64,000 nucleotides of DNA from Megalonaias nervosa (lineage: Eukaryota; Mollusca; Bivalvia; Unionida; Unionidae), in NCBI GenBank assembly GCA_016617855.1, contig JAECUM010000839.1:159581-223580 (forward strand), read 5' to 3'. This document shows, piece by piece, positions 12,150 through 24,307 of the stretch. Both the position numbers and the translations under genes were made by a program. Under the pieces are notes generated by a model. That model ran no database searches and had not been told where the DNA came from. It saw nothing but the letters and a program-made list of their open reading frames with translations. The stretch's first letter is position 1, and every line of letters begins with the position of its first letter.

Positions 12150-13395
12150 CTGTTCCTTTAACTAATGAATGTTGAAACCACCTCAGATATTCATCAATGA
12201 TAACAAGAGTTTCAAATTAGCTGCAGTGGTGGACATACTGGATGTCAGATTGGCACCATTTTGATTTTGAACCAACAAGACATCATAAGAATTTTTATGG
12301 TGAAAACCCCATTCCAGGAGTAACACTAAAAAGATTTCCAAGATGGCTGCCATGGTGGCCATATTGGATATCGTACTGAAAGTATTTCCATTAAGGACCA
12401 ACAAGACATCATAAGTCTTTTGCTGAAAGTACAATGTCGATATGAGCAGTCATTTAGGAGAAGTAGCCATAAGAGTTTCAAGATGGCTATAGTGGTGGCC
12501 ATACTAAAGCCAGATTGGCACCAATTTTATTTATGACCAACAAAACATCATAAGAAGCTTTTCAAAACCCAGTGGTAGATATGACCATTCATTCAAGAGA
12601 TGTAGTGATAATACTTTCAAACTAGCCACTGTGGTGATCCTACAGAGTGTCTGAGGGCACCATTTTCATTTAGGCCCAACTAGACATCACATGAAGTCAT
12701 TTAATAAAATCCCCATGCTGATATGACCATCCACTTAGAAGGAGTAATAATAACAAGATTTTCTAGATGGCAGCTGTGGTGACAATACTGGACATCATAT
12801 TTGCAACATTTTCATTTAGGACCAATAAGACATAATAATAAGTCCCTTAGTGAAAACATTATGTTTATATGAATATCCATTCAGGAAGAGTAGCGATAAC
12901 TAGATTTTCAAGTTGGCTCTTGTTTCATTTAGGACCAGCTAAATATCATAAAAACACCTTTAGTGAAAACCCCATGTCAATACGACTTTCTGTTCACGAG
13001 GAATAGCAATTAACAAGATTTTCAAGGTGACTATACTAGATGTCAGATTAGCACTATTTTCATTTAGGACAAGCTAGACATAAAAAAAGTCTTACAGTGA
13101 AAACACCATGTTTATATGACCATCCATTCAGGAGGAATAGCAACAACAAGCTTTTCAAGATGGCCACGGTTTCATTTATAACCAACTAGACATCATGAAA
13201 AGCCTTTTAGTGACAACCTCGTGTCATTATGACTTTCTGTTCAGGAGGAGTAGCAATAGTAACATTTTCAAGATGGCTTCTGTGGTGGCCATACTGGATG
13301 TCAGGTCAGCATCATTTTCATTTTGGACCAACTAGACATTATAAGAAAACTATTAGTGAAAACTCCATGTTGATATGACCACTATCAACTTTTAA
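12150..13395 (+). repeat. ~135-bp degenerate array, copy 1
   Basis: About nine imperfect units of 110 to 150 bp. Each holds caagattttcaagatggc, gtggtggccatactggatg, cattttcatttaggaccaac, agacatcataag, then gtgaaaaccccatg and atatgaccatccattcagg. The same family occurs at 24.43-25.25 kb and from 63.6 kb to the window end. Confidence 0.85.
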
Positions 13396-14750
13396 CAGAC
13401 ACAATATAAACAGTATTGTACTAACATGTTATGAAACCATGTACCTACCTAATGTGACATGGGGATAAAAGACATAAAACAAAAAAAAAGAACATTCTTT
13501 TCTACACTATCAAGGAAGAGGTACCATAATGAGGTGATAAAAACCTAAGATTCATGTAGTTTTTTTTGTTGTTGTATTTATTGCATGGTTCTTAAAATCT
13601 GCTTGACAACCTATTATCATTGTCTAAACCCACCCACCCACCCCAATAAAAGTCACAGGCTTTGAGTAAACTTGGAGTGATAGCCAACAGTACTGACATG
13701 GTTCATGCATCAATAATTACCTTGATTAACCAATAAATGTCAGGCCTCACACAAAAACCATACAGCGTGTAGTACTCACCTAATCCCTATACTCATTCAC
13801 ATGTACAATACAGAGAACCTAATAAGGGTAACCTATCACAATACACAATGAATAATTAATATGGAAAGTTTACCAATGAATACGCATATTTAATTCCCAC
13901 TTCCCACTGAACTGGTTACAAAAGACCTTCTGAGTAAGGTAGAATGTACATAAGTCTAGCATGGGTGAGTCAACGTGATCATGAACACAAACATTTAACC
14001 CATTTTAGTAAAGCATAAAATGTAGGCCACAGTGACCTTCAGTTTAAAGGGTGTAAAAGTATGGGTAACAGAGATGCATCCAACGATCAAGTTTCATGAC
14101 TGGAATGTAAACAGCGACAATACATTACCTTTTAAACACAAAACTGCAATACAAGCCATTGCTGCATGAAATATAGGTCACAGAGACATCTTTCTGCATC
14201 CACTCACCAGACAGACAGCATGCATGTAACAAACCAAAACTCATGCAGTCATGAGCCAAATGCAAAAACTTAAACAAAGCTTGTAAAATATAAAATGTAG
14301 GGCATGATCAGCCTCATTTGTTGTAAAGGTGAGTTAGTAACAGAGATGTGTATCATCATCAATTTCATGATTCTAGCATGAACAGTGAGTGCCTCAGAAA
14401 TGAACGTCATGCACAAAATTGAACTGAAGTCAGTGAAGAGTAAAATATGGGCCATAATGACCTACTAGTGAAATTAGGGTGTAATGCTCATCAAAATGCA
14501 TCTCCAAGTTTCATGACTTTGGATAGGACAGTATGTGCATAGAATGGAGAAAACCTATGTAGTCATGAGCTAAATGCAAAAAACTAACTAAAGCCACAGG
14601 TTTTGGTACTAAGAGAAATGTATACAATCAAGCTTAATGATTAAACCATGAATAGTAAAAGCATCAAACTGAACCAAAATTGGTGAAAAAAATACGAGTC
14701 ATAGAAATCTACTTTTAAGATAAGGGTGCCGTACTCAAGTCAATTCATTT
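13390..14750 (+). repeat. long dispersed repeat, copy 1 (with internal ~150-bp units)
   Basis: Aligns in the same orientation with 43340-44700. Shared text includes tacctacc, gggcacaaaagaca-type, cctatactcattcacatgta, tatcacaata-acaatg, atgaaatat-ggtcacagagac and agtttcatgact. Internally it is built from imperfect units of about 150 bp (aagtttcatgac ... atgagctaaatgcaaaaact ... taaaatatgggtca). No coding frame. Class unknown; perhaps a non-autonomous element with a repeated core. Confidence 0.7.
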
Positions 14751-15300
14751 AGTCACAGTGTTTCTGACCGTGACCACTTGACCACTTGACTCCAAAATCA
14801 ATAGTTATTTCCCACCCCAAGCACAAGTTATCCACAAAGTTTCTTAACAACTGATGATGGAGAACTCAAAGTTATTATACAGAAATAATTTGTCTTCTTT
14901 TTTTGGTCAGTGACCTTTACCTTTGACCTTTAGAGCTGGAAACTGATAGGGTTGTTCTTTACCCAAATTGCAAATGATCAACGAAGTTTATTGTGTGGAA
15001 ACCATTTATTTTCTTTCACTCGCTGTAACCTTGATCTTTAAGCTTTTGACCCCGGAAACTTTTGACCCCAGTATCAATCAGGTTTGATCTTTAAACTTTT
15101 GACCCCAGTATCAATCAGGTTTGATCTTTAAACTTTTGACCCCAGTATCAACCAGGTTTTTTCCTACCTCAAGCTATCCACAAGGTTTGGTAACTGTTGA
15201 TGGTAGACAACACAAAATTACTGTGCAGAAACCAATTTGGTAACAGACCAACAAACAACATCATAACACAATGAAATGCACCTTACAGCAGGCATATAAA
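14751..15300 (+). repeat. 37-bp triple repeat and flanking diverged sequence
   Basis: The unit tttgatctttaaacttttga, then ccccagtatcaatcagg, recurs with a 37-bp period around 15046-15158. The rest resembles further degenerate repeat units (cccaccccaag-acaagttatccacaaagtt / ctacctcaagctatccacaagg). Confidence 0.65.
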
Positions 15301-16063
15301 ACAATGGTCAAAATCAGCTGATCATCATATAAATAAATCATCATATAAATTAAACTTAAAATGTTCATACTGGAGTGATTACAAACCTTTAGTGTGTCTA
15401 TTCTAAGTTGATCATGGGCAATAACTGTGCAGAATATACAATATATAGCCCAAAAAGATATTTTAAAACATTTTTAAAAAAGCAAAATTATTTAAATGTC
15501 ATACACATCTTGAGGGCTAATTAATAGGATAGAAATATGCAAATATGGCAAGCAGTATCTAAAGAATCATAGTTTTCACCACCCCAACCCAATCACCCCA
15601 ACCCAACAGTATGTGTTCACAAATTTAAAGAAAATACAAAGAGAACAAATATCAACTAAAAGCCAAACATAAATCCAAAAATGGTTAAATGACATTAAAT
15701 CTAATGAGATCATCAATGTTTGCAAAGAAATCAGCATAATCCTTTTAAAAGCAAGCCCAGGTCAGATGAAATGGACAAAGAAAGAAATTAGCCAAGTTTG
15801 GATAGATGGATATATGGACACACAGAAAGAAGCAAAGTAAGATTCTGTGCTTTTACTTGCTGTGCAGGCAGGTCATACAATTTTTGCATCCTAAGTGCAC
15901 AGATCATTTATATTGTAATAAATCACTATTGATCAGCAACTATTATATAATAGTACCAAAATTAAAATTAAAATCTTTCAAAAGTACTGGCTAGCTCATA
16001 AAAAATTTTGATCCATATGGGCTAAACCAATGATTGGTCCGACTGCCTGATTGATTTATTAAT
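15301..16063. other. no gene recognised
   Basis: AT-rich, with nothing recognised beyond a short ccaacccaatcaccccaacccaa run near 15584-15606. Confidence 0.4.
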
Positions 16064-16065
16064 TA

Positions 16066-16378
16066 CAGCTCACCCATTATAATGCTCCCTGTTATAATGC
16101 GATTCCAGATATAATGTGGTATTACAATGAACCCCATGACGAAAATCATACCAATATATAACAAGAAGGATTGAAAGCAAATGCAAAACTTGGTTTTATA
16201 TCGTCATTTCCTTCAAAAGAAACTTTGATAGTGACCAATAAAACATGGTTTCATATATTTTGATATTCTCAATATACTGCAGTTCCATATATCTCACAGT
16301 ACTCCCTATAACATGGTTCAGTACATAACATGGTTGGTGATGATGGACCTTTACTGCCGTGTTAAAACAAGGGAGAAC
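16066..16378 (-). mobile_element. pogo-type MITE, copy 1 (inverted relative to copy 2)
   Basis: The left end CAGCTCACCCATTATAATGC follows TA. The right end, read in reverse, gives CTCCCTTGTTTTAACACGG and then ggtccatcatcacc. This matches the left end of copy 2 at 19904 (CCCTCCCTCATTATAACGTG ... ggtccatcaccacc). Same family, opposite orientation; no transposase. Confidence 0.65.
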
Positions 16379-16519
16379 TATTTTATTCAACAAATATTTT
16401 ATGGCAAAAAGCACAACTATGTTAATATAGCTCCAATAAAAATGGAATAACAAAGGTTATGTGGAATGATACACATAAAGTGAACAATGTAATGCATTTC
16501 TGTAAACAAGACAGTCCAC

Positions 16520-16615
16520 TAGACTGAACATGGTAGTGCACTATGGTGAACATGGTAGTACGCTATGGTAAATGTTGTAGTACACTATGGTAAACTATGG
16601 TAGTATACATTCTGG
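16520..16615 (-). repeat. short 'tagtgcactatggt' repeat
   Basis: Three to four imperfect copies of acatggtagtacactatggt. It is the reverse complement of the 41-bp array at 20.26-20.43 kb (tcaccatagtgtac). Confidence 0.65.
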
Positions 16616-16740
16616 GATCCAAAATTTTCCAGACTGCAACTGGGTATTTAAACAAACATCACAAATACACATTAATTTGCATCCGGACATTTTGATGGAC
16701 TTCATAAACATACAGTAATCTGCTGTTTGCACTATACATT

Positions 16741-16760
16741 AAGAAGAAGAAGAAGAAGAA
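16741..16760. repeat. (AGA)n microsatellite
   Basis: Run of aagaag. It creates a poly-Phe stretch in a minus-strand frame, with no sign of a gene. Confidence 0.9.
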
Positions 16761-17399
16761 CCCCTGTTTCAACCACTCCAAAGATCTCATAAGGTAGCAG
16801 CAGCTAACCATACGTTTATCCCTATGATTTGCTATGGATTTCCAGACAGGATTGTTTTGGGAGGATGTCTGGGGGGAGGGAAGTAGTAACAAAACATATA
16901 TACAGTTTTCCTATTATGATGATCATTTCCACCATGGCAAATCCACTTAATATAAGTTCATCAGTCTGGTGAAAGCCCTCTCTTTGTTTTCTTAACATAG
17001 ATACATGCCTCGATTTCCCTTACATTTCTAACTGCTGGCATCAAAACAAAGTCTTTTATATCAATACCAATAAGATTTATTTTCACACGTTCGTGAAGAG
17101 TGTCAGTACCCTGCCTGTGCTGGAGATTTTTCTTTCTTTCTTTTGATAAAATTCTGGCTTAACACTGGAAGTGTCTGTGAAATTTCTATCAAACAAATCA
17201 TGTTCAGATACTGCCCTTTCACTGGAACTAGTTTTGTCAGCAATTCAGCTGCTGACAATCCTCTATAACTGTTGCACACAATGTATTTGAGAATCCCCCA
17301 TTCCTTTACTTTACTGGTGCTGATGACAGCCAAGATAAACCACACTTTATGCTGATTTTAGCTACTTTACTATATCCTGATACAAATTTGTTCTAAAGA

Positions 17400-17840
17400 T
17401 AATGGCCCAGTCACTTGCTCATAACAGAAGCCATCCAAGATCTTGCCGAGATTAAACTTTTCACCAAGTTTAACTGAAACTGGATAAAAATATTGTCTCT
17501 AGATCTAGAAAAGTAACAAATTCAGCCAATCTGATGTGAGGTATTTCATTAAAATAGGCAACATTTGCAGTTTGATCAAAATCAGATCAAAAATATGGCT
17601 TCAAGAATAGAAAAAGCTCAGCCAATCAGATGCAAGAAAACCTCATTAATATGAATGGATGTCCGTTCAATTTCAACAATGTCCAAGATCCTGAAGACAT
17701 AAGCCCTTATTCCAATATTGATCAAAACTGGATCAGAAATGTGGCTTTCAGAGAGGTAATAAGCTCAGCCAATCAGATGCAACATCACCTCATTAATATT
17801 CAAGGAATTCACACATTGTTAAAACTATCCATGATCTTGA
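17400..17840 (+). repeat. ~140-bp array family, copy 1
   Basis: Three imperfect units with ttgatcaaaatcagatcaga, aatatggctt, agctcagccaatcagatgca, cctcattaatatgaatgg and atcttgatgatata. The same family occurs at 19.14-19.47 and 47.93-48.31 kb. Confidence 0.8.
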
Positions 17841-18129
17841 TGATATACAGAGGATATCTATGGTTTTGCTGTTAATTTCATGACTGAAGTGGAAACTCTG
17901 CATTGTTACGAATGGTAGCCATGAGTCACAATACAAAATGTTTCCACTTCACAACTGAAATATTTCTTTATATCTACTCAAAACAAATGCTGATTTTCTA
18001 TTTACATGTATCAAATATTTTTAAAGGCAAAACAAAATCCGTTGATTTGCATGAATTTGTTTCTTCATTCTGTGTCAATGCTGCTAACAGCTGCATTACT
18101 ACATCAATAAAGATTTCTCAAATTTTACA

Positions 18130-19140
18130 ATAATTTTAGGGCAGTGTTATTTTACAAGTTTAGATTGTACATATAATGCTTAAAATTTTGTACTAATAAA
18201 TAGTTTCATACAAAATTGAAGAAATTTTTATTTTTGTTAACACATTTCTTGTGCGGATTGATACAATGAACATTGCTGGGGTAAAGGTACTAAAATTAAC
18301 AATACAAAATATTCCAACAAACTTCAGAATATAACATCATTAAACAACAGATGTTAGTAGTTTGTAAGTTTATTTGTAAGGATTCTGGTTGCTATTTTTG
18401 GGGACATTTTTTTACACCCAGACATGAATTCTGTATGCTAGCAGGCTTGCAGTCTATTTTGGTATCGAATATGATGCATCTTAATTATAATTTTCACTTA
18501 ATTTCAGTCTGCAATTGACATTAATCAATACCTGATTTCTCCATCATTTTCAGACATGATGAGTCTGATGACAGTTAAAATAGCTAGTTAAACAATCTTT
18601 TTACTATATGCAATCTAGAGTTTCTCTTAAAAATGTGTACCATTTTGTGGTCAAGTGTAATACATATACAATGATGTATGGGTGACGAGAATATCGAATA
18701 GCAACAGATCGTGTAGGTTCTTTCACTGTCAATTTGCATGATTCATGTGGAAAACTAATTATAAGAAGGTTTATGACTGAAGCCTGCTTTTTGTTGTTCA
18801 GGGTTCATTTTGAAGCATTCTTCATAGCACCTTGTCATTGATTACAAACATGTATATTGGGTCATCTGTCTATAAACATGTTAAGATCTAATCATCCTGA
18901 TTGGGGGCGAGAGAGGAGGGGTGGGAGACGGACAGAAAAGGAAAAGAAGAAAAAATAGAATATGCTTAAAGAAGGAAATACAGGTCTGAAGGACATATAT
19001 ACTTCCTAAATGGAAAAGTAGTTCCAAAAGTGATATTGCCACTGTGATAACAAACGTGGTATTGCCACTGTGGCTATATCATTTTTCTCCCACTGATGTT
19101 ATTTAATATCTCATTATGAAATATATAAAAGCATACATTT
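18130..19140. other. no gene recognised
   Basis: AT-rich, no coding or repeat structure seen. A purine-rich stretch lies near 18905-18960. Confidence 0.4.
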
Positions 19141-19475
19141 CAATTTTGATCAAGCTCACAAACTCAATCAGGTACAAAATCACCTCAACAATATGCAAGG
19201 ATATCATGCAAAATCACATTCATCTGAGATCTTGATGACTCAAGCTTAATACCAAACAAATCTGATCTGAAATATGGTCTCTAAATTGTTCACAAGCAAG
19301 GCTAATCAGATTCAATGCCTTAAATATAAGAGTGGATGTTATTCATAATTCAATTCATCCAAGTTCTTGATGATATAAGATGACATACCAAATCTGAACA
19401 AAATTTAATCAGAAGTGAAGCTCCCATATTGTTCACAAACAAGTGTTTACAGATGGATGGAAACCAGATGGAGGA
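19140..19475 (+). repeat. ~140-bp array family, copy 2
   Basis: Two to three units diverged from those at 17.4 kb (tttgatcaagctcacaa, aatatggtctctaaattgtt, atcttgatgactcaagc). Confidence 0.7.
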
Positions 19476-19530
19476 CAATGCATTAACAGATTCCAAATAT
19501 AAAATCATAAGCTAACTTGGCCCATGGCCA

Positions 19531-19531
19531 G

Positions 19532-19574
<43 letters not shown>

Positions 19575-19592
19575 CAACAACAACAACAACAA
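19531..19592. repeat. (ATA)n(ACA)n compound microsatellite
   Basis: Uninterrupted ataata followed by acaaca repeats. Frames through it are poly-Ile/poly-Thr and not real genes. Confidence 0.95.
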
Positions 19593-19903
19593 AACACCCA
19601 ACAACAACAATAATATATTACCAGTACTCATGCACTGGGGCACTCTTTAACTCACCTCCTACATCTACTCAATATCCTTCCACAATTATTCAAAGATTAA
19701 AGAAACATGATAGTTGAAGTGCCCCTGTGTACCATTCAACCTCATTATCACTGTCATCCTAATTTCTAATACACAGTGAGATGCTGCATGTAAACATAGT
19801 ATTGTTCTCTTCACTACTGGTTTATCATAATAAATCAAAACAACAGCAATAGCTCCTATCACTGAAAAGCTGTTAGGACATTCATTACTATAGTTATGTA
19901 CTA

Positions 19904-20237
19904 CAGCCCTCCCTCATTATAACGTGGTAGTCAGGGTCCATCACCACCAAGTGCATTATGTATAGAACCATCCTATACTGAGTGCTGTTATATATACAGA
20001 ACTGCGATATATTGAGTAGCATAATATAATGAACCACTGTATAACAGGTACTATCAAAAATCTGTTAAATAATGGTGTTCTGAAAAGGAAATGAAGAAAT
20101 CAGACTAAATTTCACCTTGTTTTTGTTTCAACCCTTATTGTTATACATTAGCATGATTTGGGGTACGGTGTCCATAGTAGTACTGTGTTACATACTGAAT
20201 CATGTTATAACAAGGGCTTTACAACAAGGGAGAGCTG
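19904..20237 (+). mobile_element. pogo-type MITE, copy 2
   Basis: 334 bp between TA dinucleotides (19902-19903 and 20238-20239). Left TIR CAGCCCTCCCTCATTATAAC; right TIR in reverse CAGCTCTCCCTTGTTGTAAA. TIR text of the form CAG..CTCCCT..TTATAAC with a TA target is typical of pogo/Tigger-like elements. It is non-autonomous. Confidence 0.78.
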
Positions 20238-20261
20238 TACGTTGTTCATTAATCTTAGCAG

Positions 20262-20430
20262 TTGACTAAAGTGCAGTACTTGTTCACCATAGTGTACCAT
20301 CTACTTACAGTACACTATCTTGATCACTACAGTGCAAAATCTACTTACAGTACACTAACATTATCACCATAGTGTACTATCTACTTACAGTACACTAACT
20401 TGATCACCATAGAGTACTGCATGCAAAAAA
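20262..20430 (+). repeat. 41-bp tandem repeat
   Basis: Four imperfect units of 41 bp (ttacagtacacta, acttgatcaccatagtgtac, tatctac). It begins about 25 bp after the MITE end. Confidence 0.85.
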
Positions 20431-22670
20431 GTGCACTATGTGGTGCAATATCAGCACAGAACCTTGTGCATTCCAAGTGCACTAGGATGTAAGATTTCAC
20501 TTAGGCACACCCGTAGGATTAATGCAAAACTAGGTTAATCTAGTTCCAATAGCAAGTACAGTAAATATTCCAAATGTATCCAACTAATTAGTTGTTTTTC
20601 TCAATTAGTAGTTGTGGTTTAGGTGCAAAGGCATACCTTCATCAGCATACAAAGGCTCAGCAACTAAAACAATAAACGGGATAAAAACTGAAGCAAACTA
20701 AATGGATATTTCTCAAAAGCTCATAAGCTTCGTGCTGACAAATATTATATCTAGAAACTAAATAAACTTGGCACAATTATGATTCAGGTCACTCTTGCCT
20801 CACAGCACAAAACTGAACAGGGTAAACAAAGTAATTGTAGACCATACATACCTCATTCTTGCAAAGAACAAAACTTTATATGGCACAATTGCCATATTGC
20901 TCATTTATAAGAAATTCCTTATAAATTTATTGCAGCAAGATTTACCTCCCTTGGAAACTCTTCTTGCAAAGAGATAGCATTCTTTCTAAAATAAAACTTC
21001 TCCCTAGTTGGTGTTCTCACTTCTTGAAAAGTTAAGTTTATATCTGCTACTTTGTTTTCAAAATGCCTGCTTGTGTCTTTGTCTTGACATAATTTCTCCC
21101 ATAACTCACAAGGAATAATGGAAAATTAAGAAACTATGTGCACTAACAATGTCATCTAAGAAGTAGTTTGTTCAAAAATAAATTGTTTTCAATATTTCTG
21201 TTAAATCATTATGAAAGGAAAATTGTATTTTGCTGTATTGAAATTTACAAAATAATGGCTTCATCTACTTCCTGTAAAAAAAAATCATATCAACCATACT
21301 TCATCTACTTCTTGCAAAAAAAATCATATCAACCATACTTCATCTACTTTCTGTAAAAAAATAATCATATCAACCACTGTTGCTAGGTTGTTTTCTGTTC
21401 CCAGACTTTGTCCTACCAATTTATGATGTACACCAATCAAACCATTATTTGCAAACATCCAATCAGAGTGAGGGATATAAAGGTTTTTAATGGGCACACT
21501 GGATCTGGACAGATGCTCGGATATAGACTGGCAGAATGGAGTTTATACTGGTCAAACTACAATGGTTTAGAACAAACAGTCCAGACCCTGTTATGCCAAT
21601 GTATTCTGTAACAGAAGATCTGTGTATATCAGCTACATTTATAGCTGCATTTATGTTATCCTCAGGTAAATATAAGGCCAACAAAATTCTGTGTTTCTTA
21701 TTGCACTGGTTTTAAAATTAGGGTAGGCAGGTCATTTTTTTAAACAATATATATATATATATATACTCAATGAGATTTGTGTGATTTTCTTTTTTTTTTT
21801 ACCATGGAGGAAAAGAGTGCTCATGTCAGCAATGAGAAACAGGAACAGTCAGCCAACCAAAAACATATTTTGGCAGGAAGGCCTAATACAAGTTGAAACT
21901 TAGTCTACAAAATGTTTTACCTATACCAAAAAAACTGTAAATGGAACTACATTGATTACACTAATTATCTCAAGGATTAACTGAATGTGTTGTTAAAAGG
22001 CAGCTGAAACACTCCAAAACTTGTGATCAAGCTGCTCCCTATAGAATGTGGGATGTGAGCTTGAAGGTAATGATGAAGAAAAAACATCCTTTTCCCTTAA
22101 GACAGTTGACAGAATTAATGAATCACTTTTAGAACAGTAAAATGAATGGCCATCAGAATTATACTGAGCTTGCAACTACATACAAGCTTTGTTTACCACT
22201 GAAGAGCATAAAAACTAAAGCATTCATAAACATCAATTCCTATTCTCATTAAAAGTGAATTAACTGGAGTGATATTGAAACAATCCTGACTACCTGTCAA
22301 CTTATATTCTTATAAAGTGCATTTGCATATATCATTAATGTTTGGGATAATATATAATCTCCTTTTATTGTTTCCATTCCCTTCATGCTGGAAAGTTGTA
22401 CCTCTGTTTCCGATGCAAATAATAGTGACTGTAGTAATAGTTTTTGATATATGACCCTTGTACAAAAGAAAAGTAACTTGATACAATATGTAAATCATAT
22501 AAATATGATTTGTTTAAATATTCATCATCTGGGGGAAGATTTTTGAAGCCCAGTGTGTATATGATAAGATTGTATACTGTCTTCACTTACCTTCTAATCT
22601 GAGAAAGAAATAGGCAATTGTATCTATTTTTCTCCAGGATTAGGGTAATATTCATGTAAATTCATAATTT
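20431..22670. other. no gene recognised; short triplicated segment
   Basis: No exon I can support. At 21280-21375 three imperfect copies of caaccatacttcatctactt, then c/ttgcaaaaaaaatcatat, sit in tandem (about 37 bp). (AT)n at about 21748-21766. At 21585 a unit like those of the 52-kb array appears (ccagaccctgttatgcc). Confidence 0.45.
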
Positions 22671-22679
22671 TTCGTCACC

Positions 22680-23035
22680 AGTGTGATGAAACTGTTCATC
22701 ATCAATGTTGAATATTTGTATAATTTATTGTGAAATAATTGCTATTTTTATCATTTGAAATCGGGCGCCATTTTTACTACTGTGGGTATTGGGCGCTCGG
22801 CTTTCAACAAGGAGGCGCTCAAGTTAATCTTTCCGAATTCTTCCATATTTAGTCATATTCGTGAAAACTTTGTCATGAATTTCCCGAGTGTGTTCCCAAA
22901 ACATATAAATAGGGGTGAGATCCGCCGTTTTGGCAGTTGTGGTTCTGCTGGACTCCAGTAAAGGTCTCAAGACTAAACAAACAGAACAAAAGTCTCTTGT
23001 AATAATTTCAAGCATCAATACAATAGCAAGGTAGA
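22680..23035 (+). promoter_or_regulatory. candidate core promoter or solo LTR
   Basis: The stretch is richer in CpG than its surroundings (gggcgcc, gcgctcgg, gatccgccg). It contains a TATA box, TATAAATAG, at about 22902-22910, followed by a G/T-rich stretch and aaaagtctcttgtaataatt near 22988. A TATA box followed by an aaagtctcttgtaa block is what an LTR promoter and R/U5 look like, but I could not find matching 5-bp flanks or TG/CA ends. It could equally be the promoter of an unrelated plus-strand transcript. No downstream coding exon was found. Confidence 0.3.
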
Positions 23036-23153
23036 CTAGTCACTACCGATACATTAAATTAGTCCTCATAATGACTATAATGTTTCTCTGAAGTTGTTTC
23101 AACGTTTATTTCCTAGTTATATCAGATAAAAGTTCTAATAGAAGGATTTAGCT

Positions 23154-23500
23154 GACGACACTATTACTGTGTCGTCATCAACAGTGCCGTCTGCTATCCA
23201 TTGGAAATTTCGTATTCCGATTGGCATTATCGAATTTCTTACTCAATTACATGTATCACTTTGGACTCACTAATTTCCATCCATTTTGTAGTGGTTGCAT
23301 CATTTAGATGTCAAACTAATATCCCCGACACAACAACACAATTTATCGCTACAAAATGACACACACTGTCGCATTCAACCCACACGACACACTTTTGGCA
23401 TCCGGTTCCAGATTGTGTCGCTCAAAACGACAGACTGCGTCTCAGCCAGCAAACGTGACACACACACTATAAACATCCGGTTCCTGACTGTGCCTCTATT
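23154..23500. other. CpG-bearing block with gacacac motifs
   Basis: It holds the perfect inverted repeat GACGACAC-tattact-GTGTCGTC at 23154-23176. Two related segments follow, each with gacacacac and catccggttcc (near 23358-23410 and 23455-23485). It may be a transposon remnant. The 114-codon plus-strand frame at 23295-23639 has no recognisable homology. Confidence 0.35.
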
Positions 23501-23649
23501 ATATTTACCATTGGACTATAAAACACAAAGCCGGGTTTGGTTCCGAACCTTGATTACGACATATGAACAAATTTTGAAAACTTTTAACTTATTTTTCTCT
23601 GCAAGATTAGTTTGGGAATTGGGATCATCTGAGTTATAGATTATATGAA

Positions 23650-24305
23650 TTAGGACAAATGGAACATTTATGCTGATTTTCACATGCAATTTACCACTGA
23701 AACTATTGTTGTTATTTCAACATACTTTATCAAACATCTGTTCTGCATATTTGCAAATATTATATTTCACAATTTTGAGCACTAAATTATCTGAGAAAAC
23801 ACACACAAGTCTGGAAGTCATATAATAAACTGTGTTGACTATTTATATTTGTTTTGTTTTGTGCTTTTATCATCTAAATAAGAAATTTTGTGGTGAACAC
23901 ACCATTTCTTGACAATACAATACACTGAGAGATCTAGTAACTGAAAAAAGCGTGAGCTGTCCATCTATTCCATTTTATTTGACCTTGACCCTTGACACGT
24001 TACAATATAAAGTTAAAGGATGTACCTTATTTTGCAGTTTACCATTAACAAAACTGGGTTTACACTTATCTGCAACAAAGAGGTCAACATCTCTGACATA
24101 CGAGTTTCACAATGGCATATACATTTGTAATTATTTCAAACAAATACATCATCACAAATACGATCCTTAAACCACAATGTTAAATCTCTCCATGGAGAAT
24201 ATGAATGGGATTGAGCTAAATCAAAGTTGCCGTAAACTTCAACTACCTTCACCACCGATAGTAACAATGTTCTTGATCTCCAATCTAAAAGGAAAGCAAT
24301 TTTGA
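23650..24305. other. no gene recognised
   Basis: AT-rich; nothing supportable seen. Confidence 0.4.
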
Positions 24306-24307
24306 AA

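Noticed and set aside
22582..22605. Acceptor (ttctttctcag) and donor (AAG|GTAAGT) 8 nt apart on the minus strand
   Set aside because: The 8-nt exon would introduce a stop in the phase set by exon H.
23295..23639. 114-codon plus-strand frame
   Set aside because: No recognisable domain, repeats in the DNA explain part of it, and no splice or promoter context ties to it.
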